From Betaproteobacteria bacterium (GTDB lineage Bacteria; Pseudomonadota; Gammaproteobacteria; Burkholderiales; SG8-41), in contig JANYDM010000073.1 in NCBI GenBank assembly GCA_025363575.1, positions 1 through 64,000 of the forward strand: DNA of 64,000 bases. Direction: 5' to 3'. Position 1 is the first letter of the stretch; each line of letters opens with the position of its first letter. A model generated the notes under the pieces. It made no database searches. It saw only the letters and a list, made by a program, of their open reading frames with translations, and was not told where the DNA came from. Shown here piece after piece: positions 16,931-25,174 of this stretch. The position numbers and the translations under genes were made by a program.

Positions 16931-17989
16931 ATGAAAAAATACAAAATTGCCTATATACCGGGCGATGGCATTGGCAAAGAGACCGGCCCCGAAGGCGTGC
17001 GCGTGCTGGAAGCCGCCGCGCGCAAATTCGGGTTCGAACTCAAGATCGACGAATTCGACTGGAGCTGCGACTACTACGCAAAGCACGGCCGCATGATGCC
17101 GGAGGATGGGCTCGACCAGGTGCGCAAGCACGATGCTGTGTTCTTCGGCGCGGCGGGCTGGCCGGCGACGGTGCCCGACCACATTTCCCTGTGGGGCCTG
17201 CTGATTCCGTTTCGGCGCAATTTTCAGCAGTACGTGAATCTGCGCCCGGTGCGTCTGATGCCCGGCGTCAAATGCCCGCTGGCGGACAGGAAGCCCGGCG
17301 ACATTGATTTCTGGGTGGTGCGCGAGAACAGCGAAGGCGAGTACTCGTCGATCGGCGGACGCATGTACGAAGGCACCGAAAATGAATTCGCTACGCAGCA
17401 GGCGATCTTTTCGCGCCGCGGCACCGATCGCATCATGCGCTACGCATTCGAGCTCGCGAAGAAAGGCAGGAAGAAACACGTCACGTCCGCGACCAAGTCC
17501 AACGGCATATCGATTTCGATGCCGTACTGGGACGAGCGCTTCAAGGCGATGGCCGCGCAGTATCCCGACATCAAGACCGACCAGTACCACATCGACATTC
17601 TGACCGCGCATTTCGTGATGCATCCAGATTGGTTCGACGTCGTCGTCGGCTCTAATCTGTTCGGCGATATCCTGTCCGACCTCGGTCCGGCATGCACGGG
17701 GACGATCGGCATCGCGCCGTCGGCGAACATCAATCCCGAGCGGGAATTTCCGTCGTTGTTCGAGCCGGTGCATGGCTCGGCGCCCGATATTTATGGCAAA
17801 GGCATAGCGAATCCGGTCGGCCAGATCTGGTCGGGCGCGATGATGCTCGAGCATCTCGGACATCCCGACGCGGCAAAAGCGATTGTCGATGCCGTGGAAG
17901 CTATACTCGTCGAAGGTCCGCGCACGCGCGATGTCGGCGGAAAATCAGGCACGATGGACATGGGCAAGGCGATCGCTGACGCGCTGTGA
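16931..17989 (+). CDS. Isocitrate/isopropylmalate-type dehydrogenase (tartrate or D-malate dehydrogenase-like)
   Basis: About 352 residues of the NAD-dependent beta-decarboxylating dehydrogenase family. GDGIGKETGPE is near the N-terminus, VVRENSEGEY lies mid-protein, and FEPVHGSAPDIYGKG is the cofactor and substrate loop. It resembles tartrate dehydrogenase/decarboxylase and D-malate dehydrogenase rather than LeuB, and no leu genes are adjacent. AGGAG ends 5 bp before ATG 16931; a GTG six bases upstream is in frame but lies inside the ribosome binding site. The exact substrate is inferred only from overall resemblance. Confidence 0.85.
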   Translation: MKKYKIAYIPGDGIGKETGPEGVRVLEAAARKFGFELKIDEFDWSCDYYAKHGRMMPEDGLDQVRKHDAVFFGAAGWPATVPDHISLWGLLIPFRRNFQQYVNLRPVRLMPGVKCPLADRKPGDIDFWVVRENSEGEYSSIGGRMYEGTENEFATQQAIFSRRGTDRIMRYAFELAKKGRKKHVTSATKSNGISISMPYWDERFKAMAAQYPDIKTDQYHIDILTAHFVMHPDWFDVVVGSNLFGDILSDLGPACTGTIGIAPSANINPEREFPSLFEPVHGSAPDIYGKGIANPVGQIWSGAMMLEHLGHPDAAKAIVDAVEAILVEGPRTRDVGGKSGTMDMGKAIADAL

Positions 17990-18475
17990 TGTCCTGTCAT
18001 GCGGTGCGTTCTGGAATTGCGCCCGTGCGCGTTCCTTCACGGCGCTGAGTTACGCTGCAATGACCTGACCGTTCGTCGCGCAACGCGGCGAACAACACAT
18101 CTCGCGGTTTTTTTGCCCGCTATGCAAACAGCATAGCCGGCAGCGCATCGCGCGACGCGCGCGAATCCGTGCGGCGGTTCTGCGTCGACGCAATCCGCGC
18201 ATCGATCCCTCGTCGCTCTGCTGCTGCTCCAGATTCCGGTGCTTTTCTCGCTGGTTTGGAGCCCACCGGGCTTTTTCGGGCCTACTTTGTTGCTTTTCCG
18301 CAACGCTGACCAGCAGCCCTAACTCCTTGAAATTGATACATAAAGTTAATGTATTACATTTAATATACATTATATAACATTGTTTATAAATGTTTATTAT
18401 TCTGAGATCTCGCTGTGCGCGTGAATTAATCCGCATAAGTCTTTGTCCTGAAAACAGAAAACTGGATTTGAACGC
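17990..18475. other. 486-bp stretch without a supportable gene, including an AT-rich island
   Basis: Open frames exist on the minus strand but resemble nothing and run through regulatory DNA. Three things stand out. A perfect 7-bp inverted repeat GCTATGC/GCATAGC with a 5-nt loop lies at 18119-18137. A terminator-like hairpin lies at 18260-18276. A strongly AT-rich island covers about 18336-18420, unlike the GC-rich surroundings, and ends 55 bp before the mraZ promoter. Confidence 0.6.
18260..18276 (+). terminator. Short terminator candidate downstream of the dehydrogenase gene
   Basis: AGCCC-ACC-GGGCT followed by TTTT. The stem is only 5 bp, and it lies about 270 bp past the stop codon, so its strength is doubtful. 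Confidence 0.45.
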
Positions 18476-18504
18476 TTGACCATGCAACCTCTTTTTCATA
18501 TAGT
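18476..18504 (+). promoter_or_regulatory. Sigma70-type promoter of the dcw cluster (PmraZ)
   Basis: TTGACC (18476-18481), a 17-bp spacer and TATAGT (18499-18504) form a near-consensus promoter. The transcription start is predicted near 18511. The -10 shares two bases with the first MraZ box. Confidence 0.8.
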
Positions 18505-18527
18505 GGGTCATGGTGGGAAAAAGTGGG
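18503..18527 (+). promoter_or_regulatory. MraZ operator: three GTGGG boxes at 10-bp spacing
   Basis: GTGGG occurs at 18503, 18513 and 18523, exactly one helical turn apart. MraZ of Escherichia coli binds TGGG direct repeats with 5-bp gaps just upstream of its own gene. The array begins in the -10 and covers the predicted start site, so MraZ should repress its own operon. Confidence 0.85.
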
Positions 18528-18563
18528 AAAAATCCTACGATTGGAACTCCAAAAGGGGAAATC

Positions 18564-19010
18564 GTGTTTCGCGGCGTAGCGCAACTCAATCTCGACAGCA
18601 AAGGACGTCTCGCGGTGCCGTCGCGCTATCGCGAGGGTGTGCTTGTGCGTTGCGCGGGGCGCCTCGTCATCACCGCCGATTTCGACAAGTGCCTGCTCAT
18701 CTATCCGCAGCCTGATTGGGAACCGATTCAGCAGAAGTTGATGGGCCTATCGACTCTCAATCCGCGCATTCGCGATTTGCAGCGCCAGCTGATCGGCTAC
18801 GCCGAAGACATTGAGATGGACGCGGCCGGCCGCGTGCTGATATCGCCCGCGCTGCGTGATTTCGCGTCGCTGGGAAAAAGCGTGGTGCTCGTCGGCCAGG
18901 GCAACAAATTCGAATTGTGGGATGCGGAGAAGTGGGCGCAGGTGCTGGGCCGCGGCGGCGGATTCAATGACGGCGATCTGCCGCCCGAACTGGAGGGCTT
19001 CTCGTTGTGA
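18564..19010 (+). CDS. mraZ: Transcriptional regulator MraZ
   Basis: A 148-residue protein with two SpoVT/AbrB-like halves; the DNA-contacting motifs are [14 protein letters not shown] and [13 protein letters not shown]. It is a ring-forming repressor of the dcw cluster. The start is GTG 18564, giving the family-typical [10 protein letters not shown], with AAGGGGAA upstream. The frame stays open back to 18510, but that would translate the operator itself. Confidence 0.93.
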   Translation: MFRGVAQLNLDSKGRLAVPSRYREGVLVRCAGRLVITADFDKCLLIYPQPDWEPIQQKLMGLSTLNPRIRDLQRQLIGYAEDIEMDAAGRVLISPALRDFASLGKSVVLVGQGNKFELWDAEKWAQVLGRGGGFNDGDLPPELEGFSL

Positions 19011-19945
19011 GCCTGGGCTCACATACCCCCGTTTTACTGGAAGAGGCGATAGAGGGATTGAGAGTGCGGACAGACGGTTTTTACGTCGACTGCACATTCG
19101 GGCGCGGCGGACACAGCCGCCGGATTCTGGAAAGTCTGGGCAGCAAGGGACGATTGATCGCGTTCGATCGCGACCCGGCTGCCATTGCGGCGCGCGGAGG
19201 TTTAGACGATGAGCGGTTCACTTTGGTGCACCGAAGTTTCAGCGAGCTGGGTGATGTGCTCCGCCAACACGGCATCGCCCGCGCAGATGGCATCCTGCTC
19301 GATCTTGGCGTGTCGTCTCCCCAGATCGACGATGCGGCGCGCGGCTTCAGCTTTCGCGCCGACGCGCCGCTCGACATGCGCATGGACACAAGCCGCGGCC
19401 CGACTGCGGCGCAATGGCTGGCAGAGGCTGATGAGCAGGAAATCAGAGAGGTAATCCGCAATTATGGCGAAGAACGGTTTGCTAGGCAGATTGCAGCAGC
19501 GATTGTTGCGGCACGAGAGGGGCGGCCTGTCGCAACCACACGTGAGCTTGCCGGGCTCGTGGCCAAGGCTGTACGCACACGCGAGCCGGGGCAGAATCCA
19601 GCGACGCGGACCTTTCAGGCTCTACGGATTCACGTCAATCAGGAGCTTGAAGAGTTGACCGGCGTGCTGCCCCAATGCGTCGCTGCGCTGGCGCCGGCAG
19701 GACGTATTGTCGTCATCAGTTTTCACTCGCTCGAAGACCGCATCGTCAAGCGGTTCCTGCGCGAAAATTCGCAGCCGCCGCGGCTGCCGGCGCGCCTGCC
19801 GCTGCGCGCGGCGCAGTTGCCGCGGCCGCCGTTGCGCCTCATCGGCAAGCTTCAGCGCCCGTCCCCCGATGAAATCGCCGCGAACGCGCGCGCGCGCAGC
19901 GCGTTGATGCGGGTGGCCGAGCGCACCGCGGAGCCGCACGCGTGA
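19007..19945 (+). CDS. rsmH: 16S rRNA (cytosine1402-N4)-methyltransferase RsmH
   Basis: A 312-residue SAM-dependent methyltransferase with [24 protein letters not shown] (SAM loop), [10 protein letters not shown] and a C-terminal [14 protein letters not shown]. It modifies N4 of C1402, the same nucleotide that RsmI (14443-15318) methylates on ribose. The GTG start overlaps the mraZ stop (GTGA). Confidence 0.94.
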   Translation: MSLGSHTPVLLEEAIEGLRVRTDGFYVDCTFGRGGHSRRILESLGSKGRLIAFDRDPAAIAARGGLDDERFTLVHRSFSELGDVLRQHGIARADGILLDLGVSSPQIDDAARGFSFRADAPLDMRMDTSRGPTAAQWLAEADEQEIREVIRNYGEERFARQIAAAIVAAREGRPVATTRELAGLVAKAVRTREPGQNPATRTFQALRIHVNQELEELTGVLPQCVAALAPAGRIVVISFHSLEDRIVKRFLRENSQPPRLPARLPLRAAQLPRPPLRLIGKLQRPSPDEIAANARARSALMRVAERTAEPHA

Positions 19946-20217
19946 TGGCACGCCTTAATCTGATACTGCTTGCCGTTCTCGTCGTCTGCGCCCTGTCGGT
20001 CGTCACGTCGCAGCACAAGGCGCGCAAGCTCTACGTCGACCTGCAAAAAGAGCAGGCGATCGCAAAACAGCTCGAAGTCGAATGGGGCCAGCTGCAGCTC
20101 GAGCAGAGCACCTGGGCGATGCATGCGCGCATCGAAAAAATCGCCAGCGGCCGGCTCATGATGCGTGTGCCGCCTGCCGGGCGCGTGCAGGTGGTTGCTC
20201 CGGAAGGCGCGCAATGA
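19945..20217 (+). CDS. ftsL: Cell division protein FtsL
   Basis: A 90-residue bitopic protein: one membrane helix (about 4-24) followed by a coiled-coil heptad region (about 30-65), the standard FtsL plan. It forms the FtsQLB complex that activates septal wall synthesis. ATG 19945 shares its A with the rsmH stop; a GTG one codon earlier is also possible. Sequence similarity in this family is weak, so position and topology carry the call. Confidence 0.88.
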   Translation: MARLNLILLAVLVVCALSVVTSQHKARKLYVDLQKEQAIAKQLEVEWGQLQLEQSTWAMHARIEKIASGRLMMRVPPAGRVQVVAPEGAQ

Positions 20218-21944
20218 AAGCGCACGGCCCGGCCATGGCGCTCGACATGCCGGGCTGGCGTTCGCGCACGCTGCTCGTGATGCTGCTGCTGGGTTTCGGC
20301 GTGCTCGTCGGGCGCGCAGTTTACCTGCAGGGGCTGAACAACGACTTTCTGCAGAAAAAGGGCGACGCGCGCTACGGCCGGGTGATCGAGCTGTCGGCGA
20401 CACGCGGCATGATTACCGATCGCAATCGCGAGCCGCTGGCAATCTCGACGCCGGTCGAGTCAGTGTGGGCGAGCCCGGGTGACGTTGAAATTTCGCAGGC
20501 GCAGATGAAGCGCCTGTCGCAGTTGCTCGAGATCGATGCGGCGGAACTGAAGAAACGGTTCGCTGAAGCCGACCGCGATTTTGTCTACCTCAAGCGCCAT
20601 CTGCCGCCCGAGCAGGCGGCGAAAATCGTCGAACTGAATGTGCCGGGCATTTCGCTGAAGCGCGAATACCGGCGCTATTATCCGGGCAGCGAATACTTCG
20701 CGCATCTTATCGGCTTTACCGATATCGACGACCAGGGCCAGGAGGCGCTCGAACTCGCGTTCGACGCGCAACTGGCGGGCAAAGCGGGCAGCCGGCGCGT
20801 GATCAAAGACCGGCTCGGCCGCATCGTAGAAGACGTCGAGAGCGTGCGCCTGCCGCAGCAGGGGCGCGATCTCACGCTGTCGGTCGATGCCAGGATCCAG
20901 TATCTCGCGTATCGCGAGCTCAAGAATGCGGTCGAAGCGCATCGCGCGAAAGCCGGCGGCATCGTCGTCCTCGACGCGCAGACGGGCGAAGTGCTCGCGA
21001 TGGCCAACCTGCCGTCTTACAACCCGAACAACCGCGGCAAGCTCGATCCGCGTCGCACACGCAACCGCGCCGTGACCGATCTGTTCGAGCCGGGTTCGAC
21101 GTTGAAACCATTTACGGTGGCGGCAGCACTGGAAAGCGGCAAGTACAAGCCCGAAACCATTATTCAGACCGGCTCGGGGCAACTCGTGATCGGCAGCGCG
21201 ACGGTGCACGATGCGCATCCTGATGGCCCCCTGACCGTTGCCCAGGTCATCCAGAAATCCTCCAACGTCGGTGCCGCCAAGATCGCGCTGTCAATGGCGG
21301 CCGAACAGATGTGGGACATCTTCAGCCAGGTCGGCTTCGGCACCCAGCCGCGGTCGGGATTCCCCGGCGAAGTCTCGGGCAAGCTGCGCGCGTATGCGAA
21401 CTGGCGCCCGATTGAGCAGGCGACGATGGCATACGGGCACGGCTTGTCTCTGAGCCTGCTGCAACTTGCGCGCGCCTATCTCATTTTTGCGGGCGACGGC
21501 GAAATCAAACCTGTCACGCTGGTCAAGCTCGATACGCCGGCCGCCTCGAAGCGCGTGATTTCAGCTGAAACCGCGCTGCAAGTGCGCCGCATGCTGGAGA
21601 TGGTCGTGCAGCCGGGGGGCACGGCGCCGCGTGCGCAGATCACGGGCTATCGCGTCGCGGGCAAGACCGGCACGGCGCACAAGCTCGATGGCGCGACCTA
21701 CGCGCCGAACAAATACGTATCGTCTTTCATCGGTTTCGCGCCCGCGTCCGCGCCGCGCCTGATCGTCGCGGTGATGATCGACGAGCCGGGCGCCGGCCAA
21801 TACTACGGCGGCGCCGTCGCCGCACCCGTCTTCAGCAGCGTGATGGCGGGCTCGTTGCGCCTGCTCGGGGTCAAGCCGGACGCCCCACTCAACAACGTCG
21901 TGCTGCCGCCGCCGAACGCGCCCGAAGTGCGCGAAGAAGTATGA
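20214..21944 (+). CDS. ftsI: Septal peptidoglycan transpeptidase FtsI (PBP3)
   Basis: A 576-residue class B penicillin-binding protein. One membrane anchor (about 18-38) is followed by the non-catalytic module starting SATRGMITDRN, then the transpeptidase with S295-T-L-K298, S349-S-N351 and K484-T-G486. It crosslinks septal peptidoglycan with FtsW. The ATG overlaps the ftsL stop (ATGA). The frame is open upstream, but that is only the alternate reading of ftsL. Confidence 0.95.
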   Translation: MKAHGPAMALDMPGWRSRTLLVMLLLGFGVLVGRAVYLQGLNNDFLQKKGDARYGRVIELSATRGMITDRNREPLAISTPVESVWASPGDVEISQAQMKRLSQLLEIDAAELKKRFAEADRDFVYLKRHLPPEQAAKIVELNVPGISLKREYRRYYPGSEYFAHLIGFTDIDDQGQEALELAFDAQLAGKAGSRRVIKDRLGRIVEDVESVRLPQQGRDLTLSVDARIQYLAYRELKNAVEAHRAKAGGIVVLDAQTGEVLAMANLPSYNPNNRGKLDPRRTRNRAVTDLFEPGSTLKPFTVAAALESGKYKPETIIQTGSGQLVIGSATVHDAHPDGPLTVAQVIQKSSNVGAAKIALSMAAEQMWDIFSQVGFGTQPRSGFPGEVSGKLRAYANWRPIEQATMAYGHGLSLSLLQLARAYLIFAGDGEIKPVTLVKLDTPAASKRVISAETALQVRRMLEMVVQPGGTAPRAQITGYRVAGKTGTAHKLDGATYAPNKYVSSFIGFAPASAPRLIVAVMIDEPGAGQYYGGAVAAPVFSSVMAGSLRLLGVKPDAPLNNVVLPPPNAPEVREEV

Positions 21945-23398
21945 AGACTCCGAGCCTGGCTCATCTCACCATCAAGAGGCTGGTGACCGACAGCCGGCGC
22001 GTGCGGCGCGGCGACACGTTTGTTGCCTACCCGGGCGAGACGCAGGACGGCCGCAGCTATATAGCCCAGGCAATCGCGCGCGGTGCGGCGTCCGTGTTGT
22101 GGGAGAAGCGCGGATTCAAGTGGAAACCGGAATGGCGTGTACCGAATGCCGGGGTCGCGCATCTGCGCGCCAGGGCCGGAGATATCGCAAGCCGCGTGAA
22201 TGGCGACCCGAGCGTGCGGTTGTGCATGACAGGCGTCACCGGCACCAACGGCAAGACGACCTGCAGCCAGTGGATCGCGCAGGCGCTCGATCATTGCGGC
22301 GTGCGCAGCGGCGTCATTGGCACACTTGGCTACGGCATGCGCGGCACGCTGCATCCGCTGCTGAACACCACGCCGGACGCGGTGTGGCTGCATGCGCAAC
22401 TCGCCAGTTTCCTGCGGCGCGGCGCGCGCGCAGTCAGCATGGAAGTCTCGTCGATCGGGCTCGACCAGGACCGCGTGGCGGGCGTGCAGTTCGATGGCGC
22501 GCTGTTCACCAACCTGACGCGCGACCATCTCGACTATCACCGCACCATGGCGCGCTATCGCCGCGCCAAGCTGCGGTTGTTCGAGTGCGCTTCACTCAAG
22601 CACGCCATTGTCAATCTCGACGATAAGTTCGGCCGCATACTCGCTGCGCGCGTAAAGAGGCGCGGACTGCGCGTTCTCGGCTACGGTTTCGCGGGCCGCA
22701 GCAAAAACCTGCGCCGTCTGCCGTGCGTCGCGGGCTCGAACCTCGTCGCCGGCGCGCACGGCGTGCAGTTCGACGTCGCCACGCCGGCGGGTCGCGCAAC
22801 GATCGAAAGTCCGATGCTGGGCCGGCACAATGCATCGAACCTGTTGGGGACCCTGGCGGCTTTGCTTGCGGGCGGCATCAAGCTCAAAGAAGCGGTCGCC
22901 GCACTCGGTAAGCTTAAGCCGGTAGCGGGCCGCATGCAGAAACTTGGCGGGGGAAAGCGCCCGCTGGTAGTGGTCGATTACGCGCACACGCCCGATGCGC
23001 TGGAGCATGCGCTGCGGAGCCTGCGCGAAATCATTGCGAAGCAGAGCGCGATCGTGTGCGTGTTCGGCTGCGGCGGCGACCGCGACCGCGGCAAGCGTCC
23101 GTTGATGGGCGCGGTGGCGACGCGACTTGCCGACCGCGTGGTGATCACCAGCGATAATCCGCGCAACGAGCAGCCGCAGAAAATCATCGCCGATATTCGC
23201 CGGGGGGCGCGCGGCCACTACGTTGTCGAAACCGATCGCCGCCGCGCGATCGCGCGCGCACTGCGCACGGCGCGGCGCGGCGATGTCGTGTTGATCGCCG
23301 GCAAGGGACACGAGAACTATCAGGAAACCGGCGGGGTCAGGCGGGCATACAGCGATTTGAGTGTAGCGCGCACTGAATTGCAGAGGTGGAGCGCGTGA
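21941..23398 (+). CDS. murE: UDP-MurNAc-tripeptide synthetase MurE
   Basis: A 485-residue Mur ligase with ATP loop TGTNGKTTC and VVDYAHTPDAL. The DNPR motif (SDNPRNEQP) marks enzymes that add meso-diaminopimelate as the third residue. The ATG overlaps the ftsI stop (ATGA). Its own stop, TGA at 23396-23398, is overlapped by a GTG that opens a spacer frame, where murF would normally begin. Confidence 0.95.
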   Translation: MKTPSLAHLTIKRLVTDSRRVRRGDTFVAYPGETQDGRSYIAQAIARGAASVLWEKRGFKWKPEWRVPNAGVAHLRARAGDIASRVNGDPSVRLCMTGVTGTNGKTTCSQWIAQALDHCGVRSGVIGTLGYGMRGTLHPLLNTTPDAVWLHAQLASFLRRGARAVSMEVSSIGLDQDRVAGVQFDGALFTNLTRDHLDYHRTMARYRRAKLRLFECASLKHAIVNLDDKFGRILAARVKRRGLRVLGYGFAGRSKNLRRLPCVAGSNLVAGAHGVQFDVATPAGRATIESPMLGRHNASNLLGTLAALLAGGIKLKEAVAALGKLKPVAGRMQKLGGGKRPLVVVDYAHTPDALEHALRSLREIIAKQSAIVCVFGCGGDRDRGKRPLMGAVATRLADRVVITSDNPRNEQPQKIIADIRRGARGHYVVETDRRRAIARALRTARRGDVVLIAGKGHENYQETGGVRRAYSDLSVARTELQRWSA

Positions 23399-23643
23399 GC
23401 TACCGAGCAGGGATCGGCGCAGCGCGGGGCAGGGCCCCCGCCCGCGGGGATGCGACCGTGGAGCCGGTCATGGGCGCGTCATGGCCGATCCCATGCGCAT
23501 CAGCGGGGTCAGATCTCCGGTGGAGCCTCACTTCCACCCTTCGACGCGCCCCGCGAAGCGGGGATGCGGACAAAGCGATTGCGACCAATTGCCGACAATG
23601 GGACGCTGGCCTCTCGCTAGCGGCAGAGGAGGCAAGCGCATGA
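23395..23643 (+). CDS. Putative 82-residue spacer ORF between murE and murF
   Basis: An open frame starts at a GTG overlapping the murE stop (GTGA) and ends at a TGA overlapping the murF ATG (ATGA), so a ribosome could pass murE-spacer-murF without a gap. The predicted peptide is Ala/Arg/Ser-rich and resembles nothing I know. The DNA carries two perfect hairpins, each followed by ATGCG (23436-23454 and 23549-23568). GCAGAGG and the following AGCGC-TGA appear at both ends, as if the junction had been duplicated. It may be a tolerated insertion rather than a functional gene. Confidence 0.4.
   Translation: MSYRAGIGAARGRAPARGDATVEPVMGASWPIPCASAGSDLRWSLTSTLRRAPRSGDADKAIATNCRQWDAGLSLAAEEASA
23436..23459. 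repeat. Hairpin CCCCGC-CC-GCGGGG followed by ATGCGACCGT
   Basis: A perfect 6-bp stem with a 2-nt loop. The last arm runs straight into ATGCGACCGT. GGGATGCGACCGT (23447-23459) is identical to 29980-29992 in the murG-murC spacer, also directly after a hairpin. Confidence 0.7.
23549..23568. repeat. Second hairpin CCCCGC-GAA-GCGGGG followed by ATGCG
   Basis: A perfect 6-bp stem with a GAA loop; the right arm is again followed by ATGCGGAC. It lies in the same murE-murF spacer as the hairpin at 23436. Confidence 0.65.
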
Positions 23644-25034
23644 TGCGCGTCTCGCAGGCAGCGCAGGCTCTCGGCGCCCGCTACACGGGCGCGGATGCGG
23701 AGTTCACCGCCGTATGCACGGACAGCCGCGCGCTGAAAGGCGGCGAGCTGTTTGTCGCGCTGAAAGGGGATCGCTACGATGCGCACGCGTTTCTGGCGGA
23801 TGTCGCCGCGGCGGGCGCGGCCGCAGTCCTCGTCGAACGCGCTTGCGATATCGATGTGCCGCAGATCGTAGTCGACGACACGACGCGCGCGCTCGGCCGT
23901 CTCGCCAACTACTGGCGCCGCCAATTCGATATACCACTGGTCGCAGTCACCGGCAGCAGCGGCAAAACGACCGTGAAAGAAATGCTGGCGGCGATCCTGC
24001 GTGAGGCGGTCAGGACGGCGCCGCGTACCGGCGATCCCGACACGTGTGTGTTGTCGACGCGCGGCAACCTCAATAATCATATAGGCGTGCCGCTGACGCT
24101 GCTCGAACTGCGCAGCGCGCACCGCTATGCCGTGATCGAAATGGGCATGAACCACGCCGGGGAAATCAGCTACATCACGCGCATGGCCGAGCCCGACGTT
24201 GCGCTGATCAACAACGCGGGCGTTGCGCATATGGAGAATTTCGATTCCGGCGAAGGCATCGCGCGCGCCAAAGGCGAAATCTTCGAAGGCCTGAAAAGCG
24301 GCGGCACCGCCGTGCTCAATGCGGACGACCCGTACGCATCGCTGTGGCGCGAGCTCGCGCGCCCTCACCGGCAACTGGATTTCGCGCTCGAGACGCCAGC
24401 TGCAGTGACGGCGACTTACCGCCTGCGTGAGCTGGACAGTGACATCGTGCTTAACACCCCGCTCGGCACAGCGGGCGCCGTAGTGCCGGCGCCCGGCCTG
24501 CACAACGTGCGCAATGCGCTCGCTGCCAGCGCGGCGGCGAGCGCGCTTGCCGTGTCCGCTGCCACGGTGGCGGCCGGCCTCGCGCAGTACGGCGGCGTCA
24601 AGGGAAGACTGCAGCGCAAGAGCGGCCGCCAAGGCGCCACGCTGATCGACGACACCTATAACGCGAACCCCGATTCCATGCGCGCCGCGATAGCGGTGCT
24701 CGCGCGGATATCCGGCAAAAAATTACTGGTTTTGGGCGACATGGGCGAACTGGGCGCCGATGCGGCGGCAATGCATGCGCAAATCGGCGAGTTCGCCCGC
24801 GCGGCCGGCATCGAGCGGCTTTTCACGCTGGGCGAATTATCCGCGCACACAACGCAGGCGTTCGGCGCCGGCGCGCGCCACTTCGCGCGTATCGAGGAGC
24901 TGCTGGCGGAAGTCGGCAAGGTGCTGGCGGCGGACATGACGGTGCTGATCAAGGGCTCGCGTTTCATGCAGATGGAAAGAGTCGTGAAGCATTTCGAATT
25001 GGCAGGCAGGCCGGTCTCGTCGGGGATGAATTAG
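23640..25034 (+). CDS. murF: UDP-MurNAc-tripeptide:D-Ala-D-Ala ligase MurF
   Basis: A 464-residue Mur ligase with VTGSSGKTTVKEM (ATP loop), EMGMNHAGEI and IDDTYNANPDSM. It adds D-Ala-D-Ala to complete the UDP-MurNAc-pentapeptide. The start is ATG 23640 with GAGGAGG upstream; a second ATG follows directly. The first of these overlaps the spacer ORF stop. An upstream extension of the frame to 23481 belongs to the spacer and is not conserved. Confidence 0.95.
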   Translation: MMRVSQAAQALGARYTGADAEFTAVCTDSRALKGGELFVALKGDRYDAHAFLADVAAAGAAAVLVERACDIDVPQIVVDDTTRALGRLANYWRRQFDIPLVAVTGSSGKTTVKEMLAAILREAVRTAPRTGDPDTCVLSTRGNLNNHIGVPLTLLELRSAHRYAVIEMGMNHAGEISYITRMAEPDVALINNAGVAHMENFDSGEGIARAKGEIFEGLKSGGTAVLNADDPYASLWRELARPHRQLDFALETPAAVTATYRLRELDSDIVLNTPLGTAGAVVPAPGLHNVRNALAASAAASALAVSAATVAAGLAQYGGVKGRLQRKSGRQGATLIDDTYNANPDSMRAAIAVLARISGKKLLVLGDMGELGADAAAMHAQIGEFARAAGIERLFTLGELSAHTTQAFGAGARHFARIEELLAEVGKVLAADMTVLIKGSRFMQMERVVKHFELAGRPVSSGMN

Positions 25035-25109
25035 ATGCTATTGGAACTCGGAGTTATACGCCGCTCGCTCTGCGCAGCATTAGCGACTGAAGGTCACCAA
25101 TGCTGCTAG
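25035..25109 (+). CDS. Leader micro-ORF 1 upstream of mraY (24 residues)
   Basis: The ATG directly follows the murF TAG. The peptide starts [11 protein letters not shown] and ends GHQCC. Its TAG stop lies 7 bases inside the next micro-ORF, so termination and re-initiation could be coupled. Compared with micro-ORF 2, 17 of 24 residues are the same. In the first six codons every base change is synonymous, which hints that the peptide start is maintained. Translation is not demonstrated. Confidence 0.4.
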   Translation: MLLELGVIRRSLCAALATEGHQCC

Positions 25110-25164
25110 AGCTCGGTGCCATAGGCCGCTCGCCCTGCGCAGCATTCGTAACCGGAGGTCACCA
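25035..25164 (+). repeat. Two tandem 65-bp units that duplicate the mraY start region
   Basis: Units 25035-25099 and 25100-25164 agree at 51 of 65 positions. Each begins with an ATG and the reading MLLEL and ends with a ribosome binding site (GAAGGTCACCA, GGAGGTCACCA). The real mraY start at 25165 begins with a third copy of the first 16-17 bases. The units have therefore diverged well beyond a recent duplication. Confidence 0.85.
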
Positions 25165-25174
25165 ATGCTTCTAG
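25100..25174 (+). CDS. Leader micro-ORF 2 upstream of mraY (24 residues)
   Basis: It begins [11 protein letters not shown] and ends GHQCF; the TAG stop lies 7 bases inside mraY, mirroring the arrangement of micro-ORF 1. GAAGG precedes its ATG, and the GGAGG that serves mraY lies in its 3' part. If translated, it would deliver ribosomes to the mraY start. Confidence 0.4.
   Translation: MLLELGAIGRSPCAAFVTGGHQCF

Noticed and set aside
16838..17863. Minus-strand frame of 341 codons across rnpB and the dehydrogenase
   Set aside because: It covers the end of the RNase P RNA and is antisense to a well-conserved enzyme.
18050..18601. Minus-strand frame of 183 codons upstream of mraZ
   Set aside because: It runs through the dcw promoter, operator and AT-rich island, and has no recognisable domain.
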